Numbered from the stretch's first letter, positions 25,116 to 34,596 are shown. The stretch is DNA of 64,000 nucleotides from Solibacillus sp040274725 (GCA_040274725.1 JBEMAQ010000004.1:133788-197787), one strand, 5' to 3'. Translations and numbers: made by a program. Notes: generated from the letters alone by a model not told the origin.

Positions 25116-27110
25116 TTATAATTTATAGCGACCTGTCGTTTCCTGTAACTCATTTGATACATCAAATAATGACGTGACTGAATTCGACATCGCATTCATA
25201 TCCTCTGCTTGATTCGTTGCATAGTTGGCAACGGTGTCAATACGATTCGTTGTTTGCTTCGATAACAGCGCAACATCTTCAAATGACGCCGTTACTTCCT
25301 CGGTACTTGCTGCCATTTCCTCTGACGCGCTTGATACAAGATCGACTTGGTCCGAAATCACTTTAATACCTTCTGTAATATGATGGAATGCCTGTTGTGC
25401 TTTATTAGCCGTTGCGCGTCCTGCATCAAGTACTTCTGACGTCGACGAAATCGCTTCGACAATTTGAACTGTTTCCTGCTGTACATTCGTTACGACCTTT
25501 GAAATACGCTTCGCTGCCACTTTTGATTCCTCTGCTAGCTGACGAACTTCCTCTGCTACAACCGCAAACCCTTTCCCTGCCTCACCTGCTCGTGCTGCCT
25601 CAATCGATGCATTGAGTGCAAGTAAATTGGTTTGATCGGAAATGCCTGTAATCACCGTGGTAAACTCACCAATTTGATCAGACAATTTCACAAGCTCCTG
25701 TGTACGCGCTACAGAACGCATCGTTTTGCTATGTAAATGATCAAGCTCTTTTAGTAAATTATCCACTACTTCAACACCGAACAACGCATTTTGCTCCGTA
25801 TCATTCGAAATTGTAGAAATCTCCTGAATAGATTCAGTAATATCCTGAATACCACGCGCCAGCTCTTCCATCGCTTGTACGCTTTCTTCAATATTTTTTA
25901 GCTGTGCTTTCGCATCAATCGCTACGCCTTCTGACTCACAGCGAATTTCATCTGAAATCAGACGTGTTTTTGTTGAGTGGTTTTGAATTTCTGTTGTTGA
26001 CTGGTGAATAATCGATGAACGGTCACGTAACTCCGTCATAATATCATGGAAATTATCCATGACCGCATTACTCGCTGATACAAGTTGACCGATTTCATCG
26101 CTCGAGTCAACGTCAATACGCTTTGTTAAATCCGCTTGACCACGACTAATGTCATTCAGTGAATCACGCACGCTCTTAATGCGGCGAATTTGACGTGAAA
26201 TAACAAAATCTGTAATCCCCATGAGCACGAACACAGCTGCAATCGCCGCGACGATCGTTGCGACAAAAATCGTTGTCAGTACTTGATTGGAAATCGTTAC
26301 TGCTAAATAGTTACCATTTGACAATGGCACAACATAATTCATCGCGCGCTTGCCGTCAAAACTTGCTTGCTCGCTTGTACGAGTTGCATCCGCAAACTGC
26401 TCTATTTCAAAGCCTGCTAACCCAAATGCCTCATCCTTTGTTTCAGCAAGTACGCGCCCCGCTTGATCCACAACAGCTGCATATAACACCGTGTCACTTA
26501 AATGCTCACGTAGCTCACTCATATAAAATTCTTTGCCAATTTGTGCCTCTAAATCAAGCAGCATTTGACCATTTCGTGCTACTTGAATGATTTTGGGGTT
26601 TGCCGGATTCCACGCGCCTACCCCCACAAACTTATAAAATTCACCGTCTACATCACGAATTTGTGCAGGTTGCGAGATGGATAATGTATTCTCCTTTAAC
26701 AACTGCATATATTCATAGGCTTGACCATTTGGATCCGCGCCAAAATTAAAATCAACTTGAGGGGCAATGGACGTGAATGTTGTATTCCCTTTGTCATCGG
26801 TACTCCAAATCTCATCCAGTCCGCCGCGCTCCGCTAATGCCTTTAAGTCAGCATGTGTTGCACCATTTTCCAAAGCCCATGAAATGAGCACAGATTCTGC
26901 AATCATTTCTTGCTCCATAATTTGTTCTGATACATCACGAGATAAAATTGCGCCTTCAAGACCGAGCGTAATCGATTCAACTAATGCATTCCCTTGCGCT
27001 TGAATACTTTTGTTCGTCGTATTATAAATATACATCGCGAACGCCCCGATAATGACGATGACCGCTCCAAGGATTGGAAACATCATTTTCCATTTCATTG
27101 ACTTAAACAT
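25116..27110 (-). CDS. Methyl-accepting chemotaxis protein, dCache type
   Basis: 664-residue transmembrane chemoreceptor. TM1 at about 10-28, an extracellular sensor of about 240 residues likely of dCache type, TM2 at about 275-297, a HAMP domain rich in DSSDEIGQL, and a long cytoplasmic signalling hairpin with the conserved tip NLLALNASIEAARAGEAGKGFAVVAEEVRQLAEES, which contacts CheA and CheW. The ligand is unknown. The ribosome site is GGAGGGC. Single gene. The C-terminus lacks a pentapeptide CheR tether. One of four receptors in the window. Confidence 0.93.
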   Translation of the reverse strand: MFKSMKWKMMFPILGAVIVIIGAFAMYIYNTTNKSIQAQGNALVESITLGLEGAILSRDVSEQIMEQEMIAESVLISWALENGATHADLKALAERGGLDEIWSTDDKGNTTFTSIAPQVDFNFGADPNGQAYEYMQLLKENTLSISQPAQIRDVDGEFYKFVGVGAWNPANPKIIQVARNGQMLLDLEAQIGKEFYMSELREHLSDTVLYAAVVDQAGRVLAETKDEAFGLAGFEIEQFADATRTSEQASFDGKRAMNYVVPLSNGNYLAVTISNQVLTTIFVATIVAAIAAVFVLMGITDFVISRQIRRIKSVRDSLNDISRGQADLTKRIDVDSSDEIGQLVSASNAVMDNFHDIMTELRDRSSIIHQSTTEIQNHSTKTRLISDEIRCESEGVAIDAKAQLKNIEESVQAMEELARGIQDITESIQEISTISNDTEQNALFGVEVVDNLLKELDHLHSKTMRSVARTQELVKLSDQIGEFTTVITGISDQTNLLALNASIEAARAGEAGKGFAVVAEEVRQLAEESKVAAKRISKVVTNVQQETVQIVEAISSTSEVLDAGRATANKAQQAFHHITEGIKVISDQVDLVSSASEEMAASTEEVTASFEDVALLSKQTTNRIDTVANYATNQAEDMNAMSNSVTSLFDVSNELQETTGRYKL

Positions 27111-27253
27111 ACAAAGCCCTCCTAAATTTCCACTCTTTTCATTTTACTTTAAAGTGTAGGAAATTTTAAGGGTATTATCGAAAAATTCTAACTATTAGAA
27201 AGTAATAAACAAAATAATGTCATAATTTCCAGGTTGACAATGGGCCTCGGATA

Positions 27254-28198
27254 CTATTTTTCTGCTATAACAATCTTTCCATCTTGCCACGTAAATTGAT
27301 CGAAATCACGAACCATTATTGTCTCTTCAAATACACCGCGTGCCTGCTCGACAAGTCGCTCCTCATCTTGCTGTAAAAAGCGTGAGCTAATATGTGTAAG
27401 CAGCAATTGTTTTGCCCCTGCTTCACATGCAACCATTGCCGCTTCAATATTTGTTGAATGACCATACTGCGCAGCTAAATGCGCCGTTTCATGATCAAAT
27501 GTTGCCTCATGGACAACAACGGAGGCACTTTGTGCCAAAGCTTTGGCATTGTCACAATATTTTGTATCGCCTAAAATCGTCACAATGAAGCCCTCTTTAC
27601 TCGCTGCTGTGACATCCTCACTTTTTACAATCGTTCCATCCGAAAGAACTATATCCTTCCCGTTTTTCAAATCCCCTAAAAAAGGTCCTTTTGGCACGCC
27701 CAACTTTAACGCTTTTTCGATTAATAACTCACCAGGTAACGGCTTTTGCTCCACGCGGTACCCAAAGCACGGAACGACATGCGCAAGTGGCATTGCGCGT
27801 ACAACAAATAAATCATCCTCAAAAATAATCCCTTCCTCTACTACTTCAAAGTAGATTGGATATGTGACATGAGTTTTCGATAATTTGAGTGTCAACTCAA
27901 CCCATTCCTGTAAACCAGCTGGACCATAAATCGTCAGCGCCTCGTCACCGCCTTGAAATGAACGTGAACTTAAAAAGCCCGGCAAGCCAAAAATATGATC
28001 ACCGTGCAAATGGGTAATAAAAATTTTATCGATTTTGCGCGGTTTAATAGTCGTATGCAAAATTTGATGCTGTGTCGCCTCACCGCAATCAAACAGCCAA
28101 ATCGTCCCGCGTTCCTCTAAAATTTTGAGTGCCAGTGCACTTGTATTGCGTGTTTTAGAAGGCATGCCTGCGCCTGTGCCTAAAAAATGTAGCTGCAT
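27254..28198 (-). CDS. rnz: Ribonuclease Z
   Basis: Endonuclease that removes the 3' trailer of tRNA precursors lacking an encoded CCA. 314 residues, the short bacterial form. It opens MQLHFLGTGAGMPSKTRNTS, carries the zinc motif THLHGDHIFGLPG, and later VLGDTKYCDNA and HEATF. An AGGAGGATC ribosome site lies 5 bases before the ATG. It is 10 bases downstream of the FtsZ-like gene, so the two form an operon; in other Bacillales rnz has different partners. Confidence 0.95.
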   Translation of the reverse strand: MQLHFLGTGAGMPSKTRNTSALALKILEERGTIWLFDCGEATQHQILHTTIKPRKIDKIFITHLHGDHIFGLPGFLSSRSFQGGDEALTIYGPAGLQEWVELTLKLSKTHVTYPIYFEVVEEGIIFEDDLFVVRAMPLAHVVPCFGYRVEQKPLPGELLIEKALKLGVPKGPFLGDLKNGKDIVLSDGTIVKSEDVTAASKEGFIVTILGDTKYCDNAKALAQSASVVVHEATFDHETAHLAAQYGHSTNIEAAMVACEAGAKQLLLTHISSRFLQQDEERLVEQARGVFEETIMVRDFDQFTWQDGKIVIAEK

Positions 28199-28208
28199 AA
28201 AGATCCTC

Positions 28209-28886
28209 CTAATTTTTTTGTAGTGCCTGCTCGATGGCCTCTACAATTTTTTCATCTTTTATTTTGAAATACTCATGCATAGATTCTGCCTCTGCATCCA
28301 TTTCTACCAGTGTCACATATGAACGTTTCAGTAGCTGCTCCAACCCTTTTTGCGCAGGATTTTTACGCGTTTTTCCCTCAAATTGTGCAGGAAGCGTCGC
28401 AATCGTTACCACTGTTTTCCCTAGCCTTTTTGCTAGCTGTGCAACGAACGGCGCAATGGCTGTATTTGTCGTACCGCCTAAGCAGGCCACTAAAATGACT
28501 TGCTTAAACGGTGCGATCATTTGTGCAATCTCATCCTCATATAGCTCCGCGCGTGCACGCGTTGCCTCCAAATCGCCATTACTAAACTGCATTTCGGCCG
28601 TCGTTAAAAATAATAGCTCACCTGTTTTACCAACAAGATGATCTGGAATATGTTCATAGTATTGCGCAGTAATCATACTCGCATCCTGTTTTTGCTGTAC
28701 ATCCTCAAGCATTTTTTTCGTTTGCTCGTCCAGTAACTTTGCTTCAATCGCATTCGCCCCGCGCTCGGCTTGATACAGTGACTTATGGGTTTCAATTAAT
28801 AAAAGCGGCACCTCTTTATTACGTGTGCGCAGCGCCTCCGCAATGGTAATACCCGCTGAGCCGAATAAAAGTATCGCTGTCTGCAT
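28209..28886 (-). CDS. FtsZ/tubulin-like GTPase-domain protein, half length
   Basis: 225 residues from ATG 28886 (GAAGGGA upstream). The layout follows the FtsZ N-terminal domain: a short beta strand and helix, a middle segment, then ACLGGTTNTAIAPFVAQLAK (about 135-153) where FtsZ has the tubulin signature GGGTGTGAAP, followed by TVVTIATLPAQFEGKTRKNPAQKGL, which parallels the FtsZ segment TxPFxFEGxxRxxxAxxGI. The first nucleotide loop is reduced to FGSAG, and the C-terminal activation domain is missing. It is therefore a divergent FtsZ relative, perhaps unable to polymerise or bind GTP normally. It is upstream of rnz in one operon. The family call is from motif order; function unknown. Confidence 0.7.
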   Translation of the reverse strand: MQTAILLFGSAGITIAEALRTRNKEVPLLLIETHKSLYQAERGANAIEAKLLDEQTKKMLEDVQQKQDASMITAQYYEHIPDHLVGKTGELLFLTTAEMQFSNGDLEATRARAELYEDEIAQMIAPFKQVILVACLGGTTNTAIAPFVAQLAKRLGKTVVTIATLPAQFEGKTRKNPAQKGLEQLLKRSYVTLVEMDAEAESMHEYFKIKDEKIVEAIEQALQKN

Positions 28887-28973
28887 GATATCCCTTCTTT
28901 CTACTCGACAGTCATTTTCTTCATTATACGCAATGTTTGATACTGTGCAATGATTTTTCCCTTGCGCATAAAA

Positions 28974-29007
28974 AAACAAGAGCAGGCGCTAAGGCTCACT
29001 CTTGTTT
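28974..29007 (-). terminator. Terminator of the metNIQ operon
   Basis: AAACAAGAG / CTCTTGTTT stem with a 16-base loop and a T7 tail on the minus strand. Confidence 0.8.
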
Positions 29008-29029
29008 CTTCATTTAAATCATCAAACGC

Positions 29030-29854
29030 TTAAAAGGCTGGAATAGCTGTTTCATCGTAATTTTGTTGTAAAAATTCGCGTACATCGTCACTCGTCATCG
29101 CTTCTGCAAGTGCTTGAATGGCCGCATCCTCTTGATTGTCCTCGCGCGCGACAAGCGTAATGGCGAAATCATTTTCCACGCCTTCTGTTAGGAGCGCGTC
29201 ACTTTTTGGTGTCAGACCAAGTGGTGAGGCATACGCTGGCGTCATGACAACCGCATCTGCATCTTCATACATGCGCGCAAGCATTAATAAGTCGACGGCT
29301 TCAAATTTTAAGTTTTTCGGATTTTCAATTACTTCTTTTTCTGTATAGTACACTTCTTTTTTCTCACCAAGTGTAATGACACCATGCTGCGCAAGTAGTG
29401 CAAGTGAGCGGTCAATGTTTGACACGTCATTGGCAATCGCCACGGTTGCACCGTCTGGTAAGGCTTCAATCGTATCGAAGTTTTTCGCATACACGCCGTA
29501 GTTCGCAAAATATATTTCCTCAATACCAACTAAGTTTGCGCTATTATTGCGATTGAATTCCTCCATGTACGGCTTGTGCTGGAAGAAGTTTGCGTCCACT
29601 TCATTTGCCGCAAGGGCATTGTTTGGCTGGACGTTATCGCCTAACACAACGATTTCTAAATCAATGCCCTCTGCTTCAAGCTTTGGCTCGACAAGCTCCA
29701 AAATTTCAGTCATCGGTGCAATAAGTGACGCGACCTTTAACGTTGTTTCTACCGTTTCTGCCTGCTCGGGTGGTGCTGGCGTAGGCGTTGACTCCTGATT
29801 ACATGCTGCTAACATGACAGCGGCTAAACTTAATGTGAAGAATTGCTTTTTCAT
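29030..29854 (-). CDS. metQ: NlpA/MetQ-family substrate-binding lipoprotein
   Basis: Captures the ligand for the ABC transporter encoded upstream. 274 residues from ATG 29854 (AGGAG). A lipoprotein signal peptide ends in the lipobox LAAC, followed by a Gln/Pro/Thr-rich linker and the NlpA fold (FFQHKPYMEEFN is the family hallmark, VAIANDVSN and NFAITL-type segments follow). The usual ligand is methionine. It is third in the metN-metI-metQ operon, 10 bases after metI. Confidence 0.88.
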   Translation of the reverse strand: MKKQFFTLSLAAVMLAACNQESTPTPAPPEQAETVETTLKVASLIAPMTEILELVEPKLEAEGIDLEIVVLGDNVQPNNALAANEVDANFFQHKPYMEEFNRNNSANLVGIEEIYFANYGVYAKNFDTIEALPDGATVAIANDVSNIDRSLALLAQHGVITLGEKKEVYYTEKEVIENPKNLKFEAVDLLMLARMYEDADAVVMTPAYASPLGLTPKSDALLTEGVENDFAITLVAREDNQEDAAIQALAEAMTSDDVREFLQQNYDETAIPAF

Positions 29855-29864
29855 ATACAGTCTC

Positions 29865-30527
29865 CTATCGTTTATCAATGGCTCTTGCTAAAGTTGTACC
29901 TGCTAACTGAATGAGCTGTACCAAAATGATCATAATGACAATCATATACAGCATTAAATCTGTTTTGAATTGCTGATAGCCGTAGCGAATCGCAAAATCT
30001 CCGATACCCCCGCCACCAACGACCCCCATAATTGTGGAGTAGGAAATAAAACTAACAATCGACGTCGTTAAGCTCAGGACAAGCCCCGAGCGTGCCTCGA
30101 CAAATAAAAACTTTGTCATCAGCTCATATGTATTTGCACCGAGTGACTGCGCCGCCTCAACGATCCCGCGCGGAACATCGAGTAGTGACTGCTCCACAAG
30201 GCGTGCATAATGGGCAATCGCAATAATCGACAGCGGCACCATCGCCGCAACCGTACCAATCGCCGTGCCGACAATAAGACGTGTCAACGGAATACAAAAT
30301 ACGACGAGGAGTAAAAACGGAAAGGAGCGAATAATATTGACGACTAAATTACAGGCATGATAGACGGCCGCATGTTCCTTTGGCTTGCCCGGCTGCGTTA
30401 GAAAGAGTGCTGTGCCGAGTGGTAAGCCAATCAAAACGGCCGCTAAAATAGACGCACCGACCATGAAAATCGTTTCGAGTATTGCCTCCATGATTTCTGC
30501 CTGGTACTGTACGAGTACATCTGGCAT
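29865..30527 (-). CDS. metI: D-methionine-type ABC transporter permease
   Basis: 220 residues, five to six membrane helices. The EAA loop is EAAQSLGANTYELMTKFLF, which contacts the ATPase; GVVGGGGIGDFAIRYGYQQF near the C-terminus is typical of MetI. The start overlaps the stop of the ATPase gene by one base, so translation is coupled. Methionine is the expected substrate by family. No T-box or S-box precedes the operon. Confidence 0.9.
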   Translation of the reverse strand: MPDVLVQYQAEIMEAILETIFMVGASILAAVLIGLPLGTALFLTQPGKPKEHAAVYHACNLVVNIIRSFPFLLLVVFCIPLTRLIVGTAIGTVAAMVPLSIIAIAHYARLVEQSLLDVPRGIVEAAQSLGANTYELMTKFLFVEARSGLVLSLTTSIVSFISYSTIMGVVGGGGIGDFAIRYGYQQFKTDLMLYMIVIMIILVQLIQLAGTTLARAIDKR

Positions 30528-31264
30528 TACACATCCGCCTCCTTTAGCGCACGCACAAAGCTAGCGGGTGTATGGTCTACAGGCTGAATACCTTTTGGCG
30601 TAATATCCACTGTTTCGTACACACGCCCACCATCAAGCACGGTTACACGCTGACAAATACTTTTAATTACGTCAAGCGCATGACTCACAATGACAATCGT
30701 CACGCCAAAATCCGCATTAATTTTTTGCAACACGTGGAGCAGATCACTTGTCGTATTCGTATCAAGCGCTGAAGTTGGCTCGTCACAAAGCAACACTTTC
30801 GGATTCGTCACAAGTGCGCGCGCAATCGCAATGCGCTGCTTTTGCCCACCGCTCAGTGCGGCCGGGTAGCTTTTTGCGTAGCTACTGAGCCCAACATAAT
30901 TTAGTACTTCCGCAACGCGCGCCGCATGCTGCTTTTTCGGCACACCGGCAAGCTCTAACGCAACCGCGATATTCGCATAAATCGTTTTATTACCAAGCAA
31001 ATGAAAATGCTGAAAAATCATGCCGATGGATTTTCGCATGTCGCGCAACTGTTTCGTGCTCGCCTGCGTTAAGGGCTGCCCGTCTATGACAACCTCTCCT
31101 GCTGTTGGTACCTCAAGTAAGTTCATGAGGCGTAGCACTGTCGATTTCCCCGCGCCACTCGGACCGATTATCCCGTAAATTTCGCCCTTATTTATATGAA
31201 GCGAGACGTCTGTAACCGCTTGAAAATCCCCAAACGCTTTACTCACCTGCTGTAATGAAATCAT
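30527..31264 (-). CDS. metN: Methionine-type ABC transporter ATPase, lacking the NIL domain
   Basis: 245 residues from ATG 31264. Walker A GPSGAGKST, signature LSGGQKQRIAIARAL, Walker B VLLCDEPTSALD and the switch His are all present. MetN proteins are usually about 340 residues with a C-terminal NIL domain that binds methionine and causes feedback inhibition; this one ends right after the nucleotide-binding domain. The neighbouring permease and NlpA lipoprotein support the metNIQ assignment, but the absence of NIL and of an S-box leaves the substrate open. The ribosome site is weak (TAGGTGCC). Confidence 0.85.
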   Translation of the reverse strand: MISLQQVSKAFGDFQAVTDVSLHINKGEIYGIIGPSGAGKSTVLRLMNLLEVPTAGEVVIDGQPLTQASTKQLRDMRKSIGMIFQHFHLLGNKTIYANIAVALELAGVPKKQHAARVAEVLNYVGLSSYAKSYPAALSGGQKQRIAIARALVTNPKVLLCDEPTSALDTNTTSDLLHVLQKINADFGVTIVIVSHALDVIKSICQRVTVLDGGRVYETVDITPKGIQPVDHTPASFVRALKEADV

Positions 31265-31361
31265 ACGGCACCTACCTATTTGAAAAATGAAAGCGAAGTA
31301 CACGCTTATTATAACGTGTAATTAATACAAGTAAACAACTAAGTTTTCAAAATTTTACAGA

Positions 31362-32366
31362 TTATTGTTCCTCATCGAAGTAAATTTTATAAAATTTACG
31401 CTTCGTTACTTCGTCATAGCCGACTTCAATGATACGGCTAATTTCCTCGGCATCCTGCACACTCACTTGAATTTCGACGCGGTCATCCAGCTTAATTTTA
31501 CGCTTGTACGTTTTCTCTACTTTTGCAATGGCACTTTCGGAAATAATCGTTTCGTACGGCTTAATTGTTTGTGTGAGAATATCTTTTTGCACATCCTCTA
31601 CCCGTTCAAATACTTGTTCAATATAATCATCCACCGCAAATTCATCCTCTTGGCGGAAAAATTCCAATGTCTTATTTAAGTATTCAAGCTTCTGTGGATT
31701 TGAGAATGCCTCTTCTTTTAAAATGAACTTTTTACACTGAATAAGCGCCTGATTCGTGTTGTAGTAACTTTCATCGGATACTTTCACCTTTAGGAATCGC
31801 TCCTGCCAGTACAGGACGTCCTCTTTTTTCTTCGTCTTGATAAATACAGCCGGCTTTTCTTCCGCGCCCATATCTACAATCACAACGCTATTGTATGCGC
31901 GCTTGACGTTAATCCCGTCCACACCATTCATCGCAAGCTTGCCATCTTCACTTTTCACATCTAAAAACAGCTCTTTGTCCTCGACTTTTACAATCGACAG
32001 CACCGTTTTTGGCTGGTTGTTCCAAAGGCAATTATCAAACAGCCCGATAAACAGCTCGCCGTCCTTGATCCCTGGATGATTCGAACTCGCCGCTAAATGT
32101 GTCGCGATATGCTTCGATTGCGTTAAAAAATTGCGACGCTCCGCAAAAATCGCCTGCACGTAATTGTAAATTTCGTTATGATCCAAGCTTGTCTCATGAA
32201 AAAACTCATACGCTTGCTCCAGTTCGATTTTGCCGAACGCAAGCTGTGTCAATGCCGCCTCCATTTCGAGCTGCGGTCTTTCGTACACCTCATCGGTTAA
32301 AATCGTACCATCCCCGACATAATGCAGCACGTACTGCGAAAGCTGGCTATCTGTTACTTCTAGCAT
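31362..32366 (-). CDS. Nucleoid-associated protein, NdpA/YejK (NA37) family
   Basis: 334 residues, one NA37 domain over nearly the whole length: it begins with the HYVGDG-like beta region, has the conserved middle FIGLFDN and DGINVKRAYNSVVIVDMG, and the C-terminal YKRKIKLDD. The family is known as nucleoid-associated protein from E. coli YejK; in Firmicutes its role is little studied and some members lie near mobile or defence genes, which is not the case here. Single gene, cytoplasmic. Ribosome site TAGGGTGATA. Confidence 0.82.
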   Translation of the reverse strand: MLEVTDSQLSQYVLHYVGDGTILTDEVYERPQLEMEAALTQLAFGKIELEQAYEFFHETSLDHNEIYNYVQAIFAERRNFLTQSKHIATHLAASSNHPGIKDGELFIGLFDNCLWNNQPKTVLSIVKVEDKELFLDVKSEDGKLAMNGVDGINVKRAYNSVVIVDMGAEEKPAVFIKTKKKEDVLYWQERFLKVKVSDESYYNTNQALIQCKKFILKEEAFSNPQKLEYLNKTLEFFRQEDEFAVDDYIEQVFERVEDVQKDILTQTIKPYETIISESAIAKVEKTYKRKIKLDDRVEIQVSVQDAEEISRIIEVGYDEVTKRKFYKIYFDEEQ

Positions 32367-32448
32367 ATTATCACCCTAACTGTGTTTCTTTTAAGGTATA
32401 ACCATAGCATATTTTTAGCGTTCAGAAAATGTTTGTCCTATGTAAAAA

Positions 32449-32473
32449 TGCCCCGTCTAAATTAGACAGAGCA
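32449..32473 (-). terminator. Terminator of the mhq operon
   Basis: TGCTCTGTCTA with AGACGGGGCA (wobbles), 4-base loop, then TTTTTACAT on the minus strand. Confidence 0.75.
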
Positions 32474-32486
32474 TCCCTACTACTTA

Positions 32487-33089
32487 CTAAAATCGTACTT
32501 CATACCAAGCTTTCGCCTTCTCAACCTCGCTCATCGTCAACTGATGACCAAAGTTTTCCCACGTAAGTTCTACGTCAGCCCCAGCCGCGCTAAGTAGTGC
32601 TTCAAGGTCTGTCGCCTCATGCGGTGCACACATCGGGTCATTTGTCCCTGCTGCCATAAATACCGGTGTGCCCGCATGTGCAGGCAATTTCGCCGCGCGG
32701 TTCGGCACCATTGGATGATGGAGGATCGCACCGGCTAACGCGTCGCTATAATTAAATAGTAAGTTGGCCGCGATATTCGCACCATTTGAATAACCAATGG
32801 CAATGACACGCGCACGGTTAAAGCCGTACTTGCTAGCTGCATCGTCAATAAATGCTTTTAGCTCCGCTGTACGCTTCTCTAAATCGTCCATATCAAATAC
32901 GCCTTCCGCAAGTCGACGGAAGAAGCGCGGCATGCCATTCTCTAACACATTACCACGCACACTTAGCACACTCGCCTCCGCATCAATCATATCCGCTAGT
33001 GCGAGCAAGCTATTTTCATCACCGCCTGTACCGTGCAGCAATAAAAGTACCGGCTTCTCTGCACTGCCCTGTCGAAAAATATGTTGCAT
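32487..33089 (-). CDS. mhqD: Phospholipase/carboxylesterase-type hydrolase, MhqD-like
   Basis: 200-residue alpha/beta hydrolase. LLLHGTGGDENSL forms the oxyanion region; the nucleophile elbow is GYSNGANIAANLL; Asp and His occur in GTNDPMCAP and ENFGHQLT, completing the triad. In B. subtilis MhqD is induced by methylhydroquinone and catechol together with a ring-cleaving dioxygenase and the MhqR repressor, the same three genes found here in order R-O-D. Cytoplasmic. Last gene of the operon, 11 bases after mhqO. The assignment rests on both sequence and context. Confidence 0.85.
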   Translation of the reverse strand: MQHIFRQGSAEKPVLLLLHGTGGDENSLLALADMIDAEASVLSVRGNVLENGMPRFFRRLAEGVFDMDDLEKRTAELKAFIDDAASKYGFNRARVIAIGYSNGANIAANLLFNYSDALAGAILHHPMVPNRAAKLPAHAGTPVFMAAGTNDPMCAPHEATDLEALLSAAGADVELTWENFGHQLTMSEVEKAKAWYEVRF

Positions 33090-33100
33090 GAAAACCCCTC

Positions 33101-34087
33101 CTACTCGTACTCTTTCTCAAAGACCTGCGTGCTGCGTACTGTATCAATTGGGCGTACAACCGATTCAATATAGTCACGACGTCCTTCTAAAAACGGTGGT
33201 AACGATAGTTTTTCGCCCACTGTTTCATACGGCTCGTCACCCATAAAGCCTGGGCCGTCTGTTGCCCACTCAAATAAAATACCTTGTGCTACACGCACAT
33301 ATAATGACTCGAAGAAGAAGCGATTCACGTAACCTGATGTACCAAAGCCAAAGCCTTCCATGCGCTCAATCCATTCATGTAGTACGCTCGTGTCATGCAC
33401 ACGGAATGCGGCGTGATGTACTGTCCCAAAGCCTTGACGCCCAACAGGAAGTACCGTGTTATGCTCGACAATAACCGAAGCACCATTGCCACCTGTCCCT
33501 ACCTCAAATAAATGCAGGTCGCCCGCGCTTGCCACCTCGCGCATCAGCATCGCTTTTTCTAGCACCTCTTTAAAATGATCAAACTGGGCAATGCGAATGT
33601 GCACCGGCCCAAGTCCTGTAATCGCAAATTCTAGTGGAATCGGACCTTTTTGCCACGGCGTACCTGATTCAATGCCGACGTTATTTTCATCTGAGATTAG
33701 CATATATTGCTGGTCGTCAAAATCGACAAATGATAACGTTTTTTTACCGAACTGCTCTTTGATCCCTGTGTGTGCCACTTGCAAGCGGTCAAGGCGTTTC
33801 ACCCAGTAGTCAAGTGCTACATCCGTTGGCACGCGGAACCCTGTTTTGTAAATTTCATTCGTGCCGTGCACCCCTTTTGGAATACCCGGGAAATCAAAGA
33901 ACGTCATATCTGTCCCAGCAGAGCCTTTGTCATCTGCGAAAAATAAGTGGTATGTTTGAATATCATCCTGGTTCACTGTTTTCTTTACTAAACGCATCCC
34001 AAGTACATTCGTGAAAAACGCATAGTTCTTTTCTGCGCTTGATGTAATCGCTGTTACATGATGTAATCCTTTTAATTCGTTGACCAT
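33101..34087 (-). CDS. mhqO: Ring-cleaving dioxygenase, MhqO/MhqA family
   Basis: 328 residues from ATG 34087 (GGAGGG upstream; the longer frame is not used). Two glyoxalase/vicinal-oxygen-chelate modules: LKGLHHVTAIT opens the first and GTVHHAAFRVHD the second, giving the His ligands for Fe(II), and the Glu ligand is near FFESLYVRVAQGILFEWATD. Thought to open hydroquinone or catechol rings, detoxifying quinones. Second gene of the mhqR-mhqO-mhqD operon. MhqA, E and O paralogues cannot be told apart by eye. Confidence 0.88.
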   Translation of the reverse strand: MVNELKGLHHVTAITSSAEKNYAFFTNVLGMRLVKKTVNQDDIQTYHLFFADDKGSAGTDMTFFDFPGIPKGVHGTNEIYKTGFRVPTDVALDYWVKRLDRLQVAHTGIKEQFGKKTLSFVDFDDQQYMLISDENNVGIESGTPWQKGPIPLEFAITGLGPVHIRIAQFDHFKEVLEKAMLMREVASAGDLHLFEVGTGGNGASVIVEHNTVLPVGRQGFGTVHHAAFRVHDTSVLHEWIERMEGFGFGTSGYVNRFFFESLYVRVAQGILFEWATDGPGFMGDEPYETVGEKLSLPPFLEGRRDYIESVVRPIDTVRSTQVFEKEYE

Positions 34088-34144
34088 TATAAATCCCTCC
34101 TCAAATTGTCTCGCTTTCGAGATATTCACGTAAAATTTTTTGTT

Positions 34145-34579
34145 TTATAGTTGTTCGGCACGGTAGCCTATTTTCTTTAATAGTTCAATGGTTTGCTCTA
34201 GTTCTTGCTCGGTTAGTTCATCAAAAATAGTCGTAATTTGCTTCGTATGCTGCGGAAAAATGCGTTCCATATAGGCAGTACCCTCTTTTGTAATGTGTGC
34301 AAACGTCACGCGGCGGTCTTCCGGGCAAGCTCGGCGCTTCACATAGCCCTTTTTCTCCAGCTTATCGACGACGTACGTAATACTGCTGCTTGCGATTAAT
34401 ACCTTTTTGCCAATCACTTGAATGGGTTGCTCGCCTTTATGATGCAGTAATTCTAGCACGGCGAATTCCGTCAAATTCAAATCATATTGTGCAATATCCT
34501 TGCGCGCCACTTCCTCGACATGCTGCGCGGTTCTAAGTAAAACCGTAAAAGCCTTCATGCGCTTATCTGAATGATTCAT
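34145..34579 (-). CDS. mhqR: MarR-family repressor, MhqR-like
   Basis: 144 residues with a winged HTH (about 45-110): LELLHHKGEQPIQVIGKKVLIASSSITYVVDKLEKKGYVKRR, followed by the wing with PEDRRVTFAHITKEG. B. subtilis MhqR represses the mhq genes and releases them when quinone-like electrophiles are present. This gene is first in its operon and has a perfect 11-base inverted repeat just upstream, which fits autorepression. Ligand inferred from the operon partners. Confidence 0.87.
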   Translation of the reverse strand: MNHSDKRMKAFTVLLRTAQHVEEVARKDIAQYDLNLTEFAVLELLHHKGEQPIQVIGKKVLIASSSITYVVDKLEKKGYVKRRACPEDRRVTFAHITKEGTAYMERIFPQHTKQITTIFDELTEQELEQTIELLKKIGYRAEQL

Positions 34580-34596
34580 GTCATCACTCCTTTACT

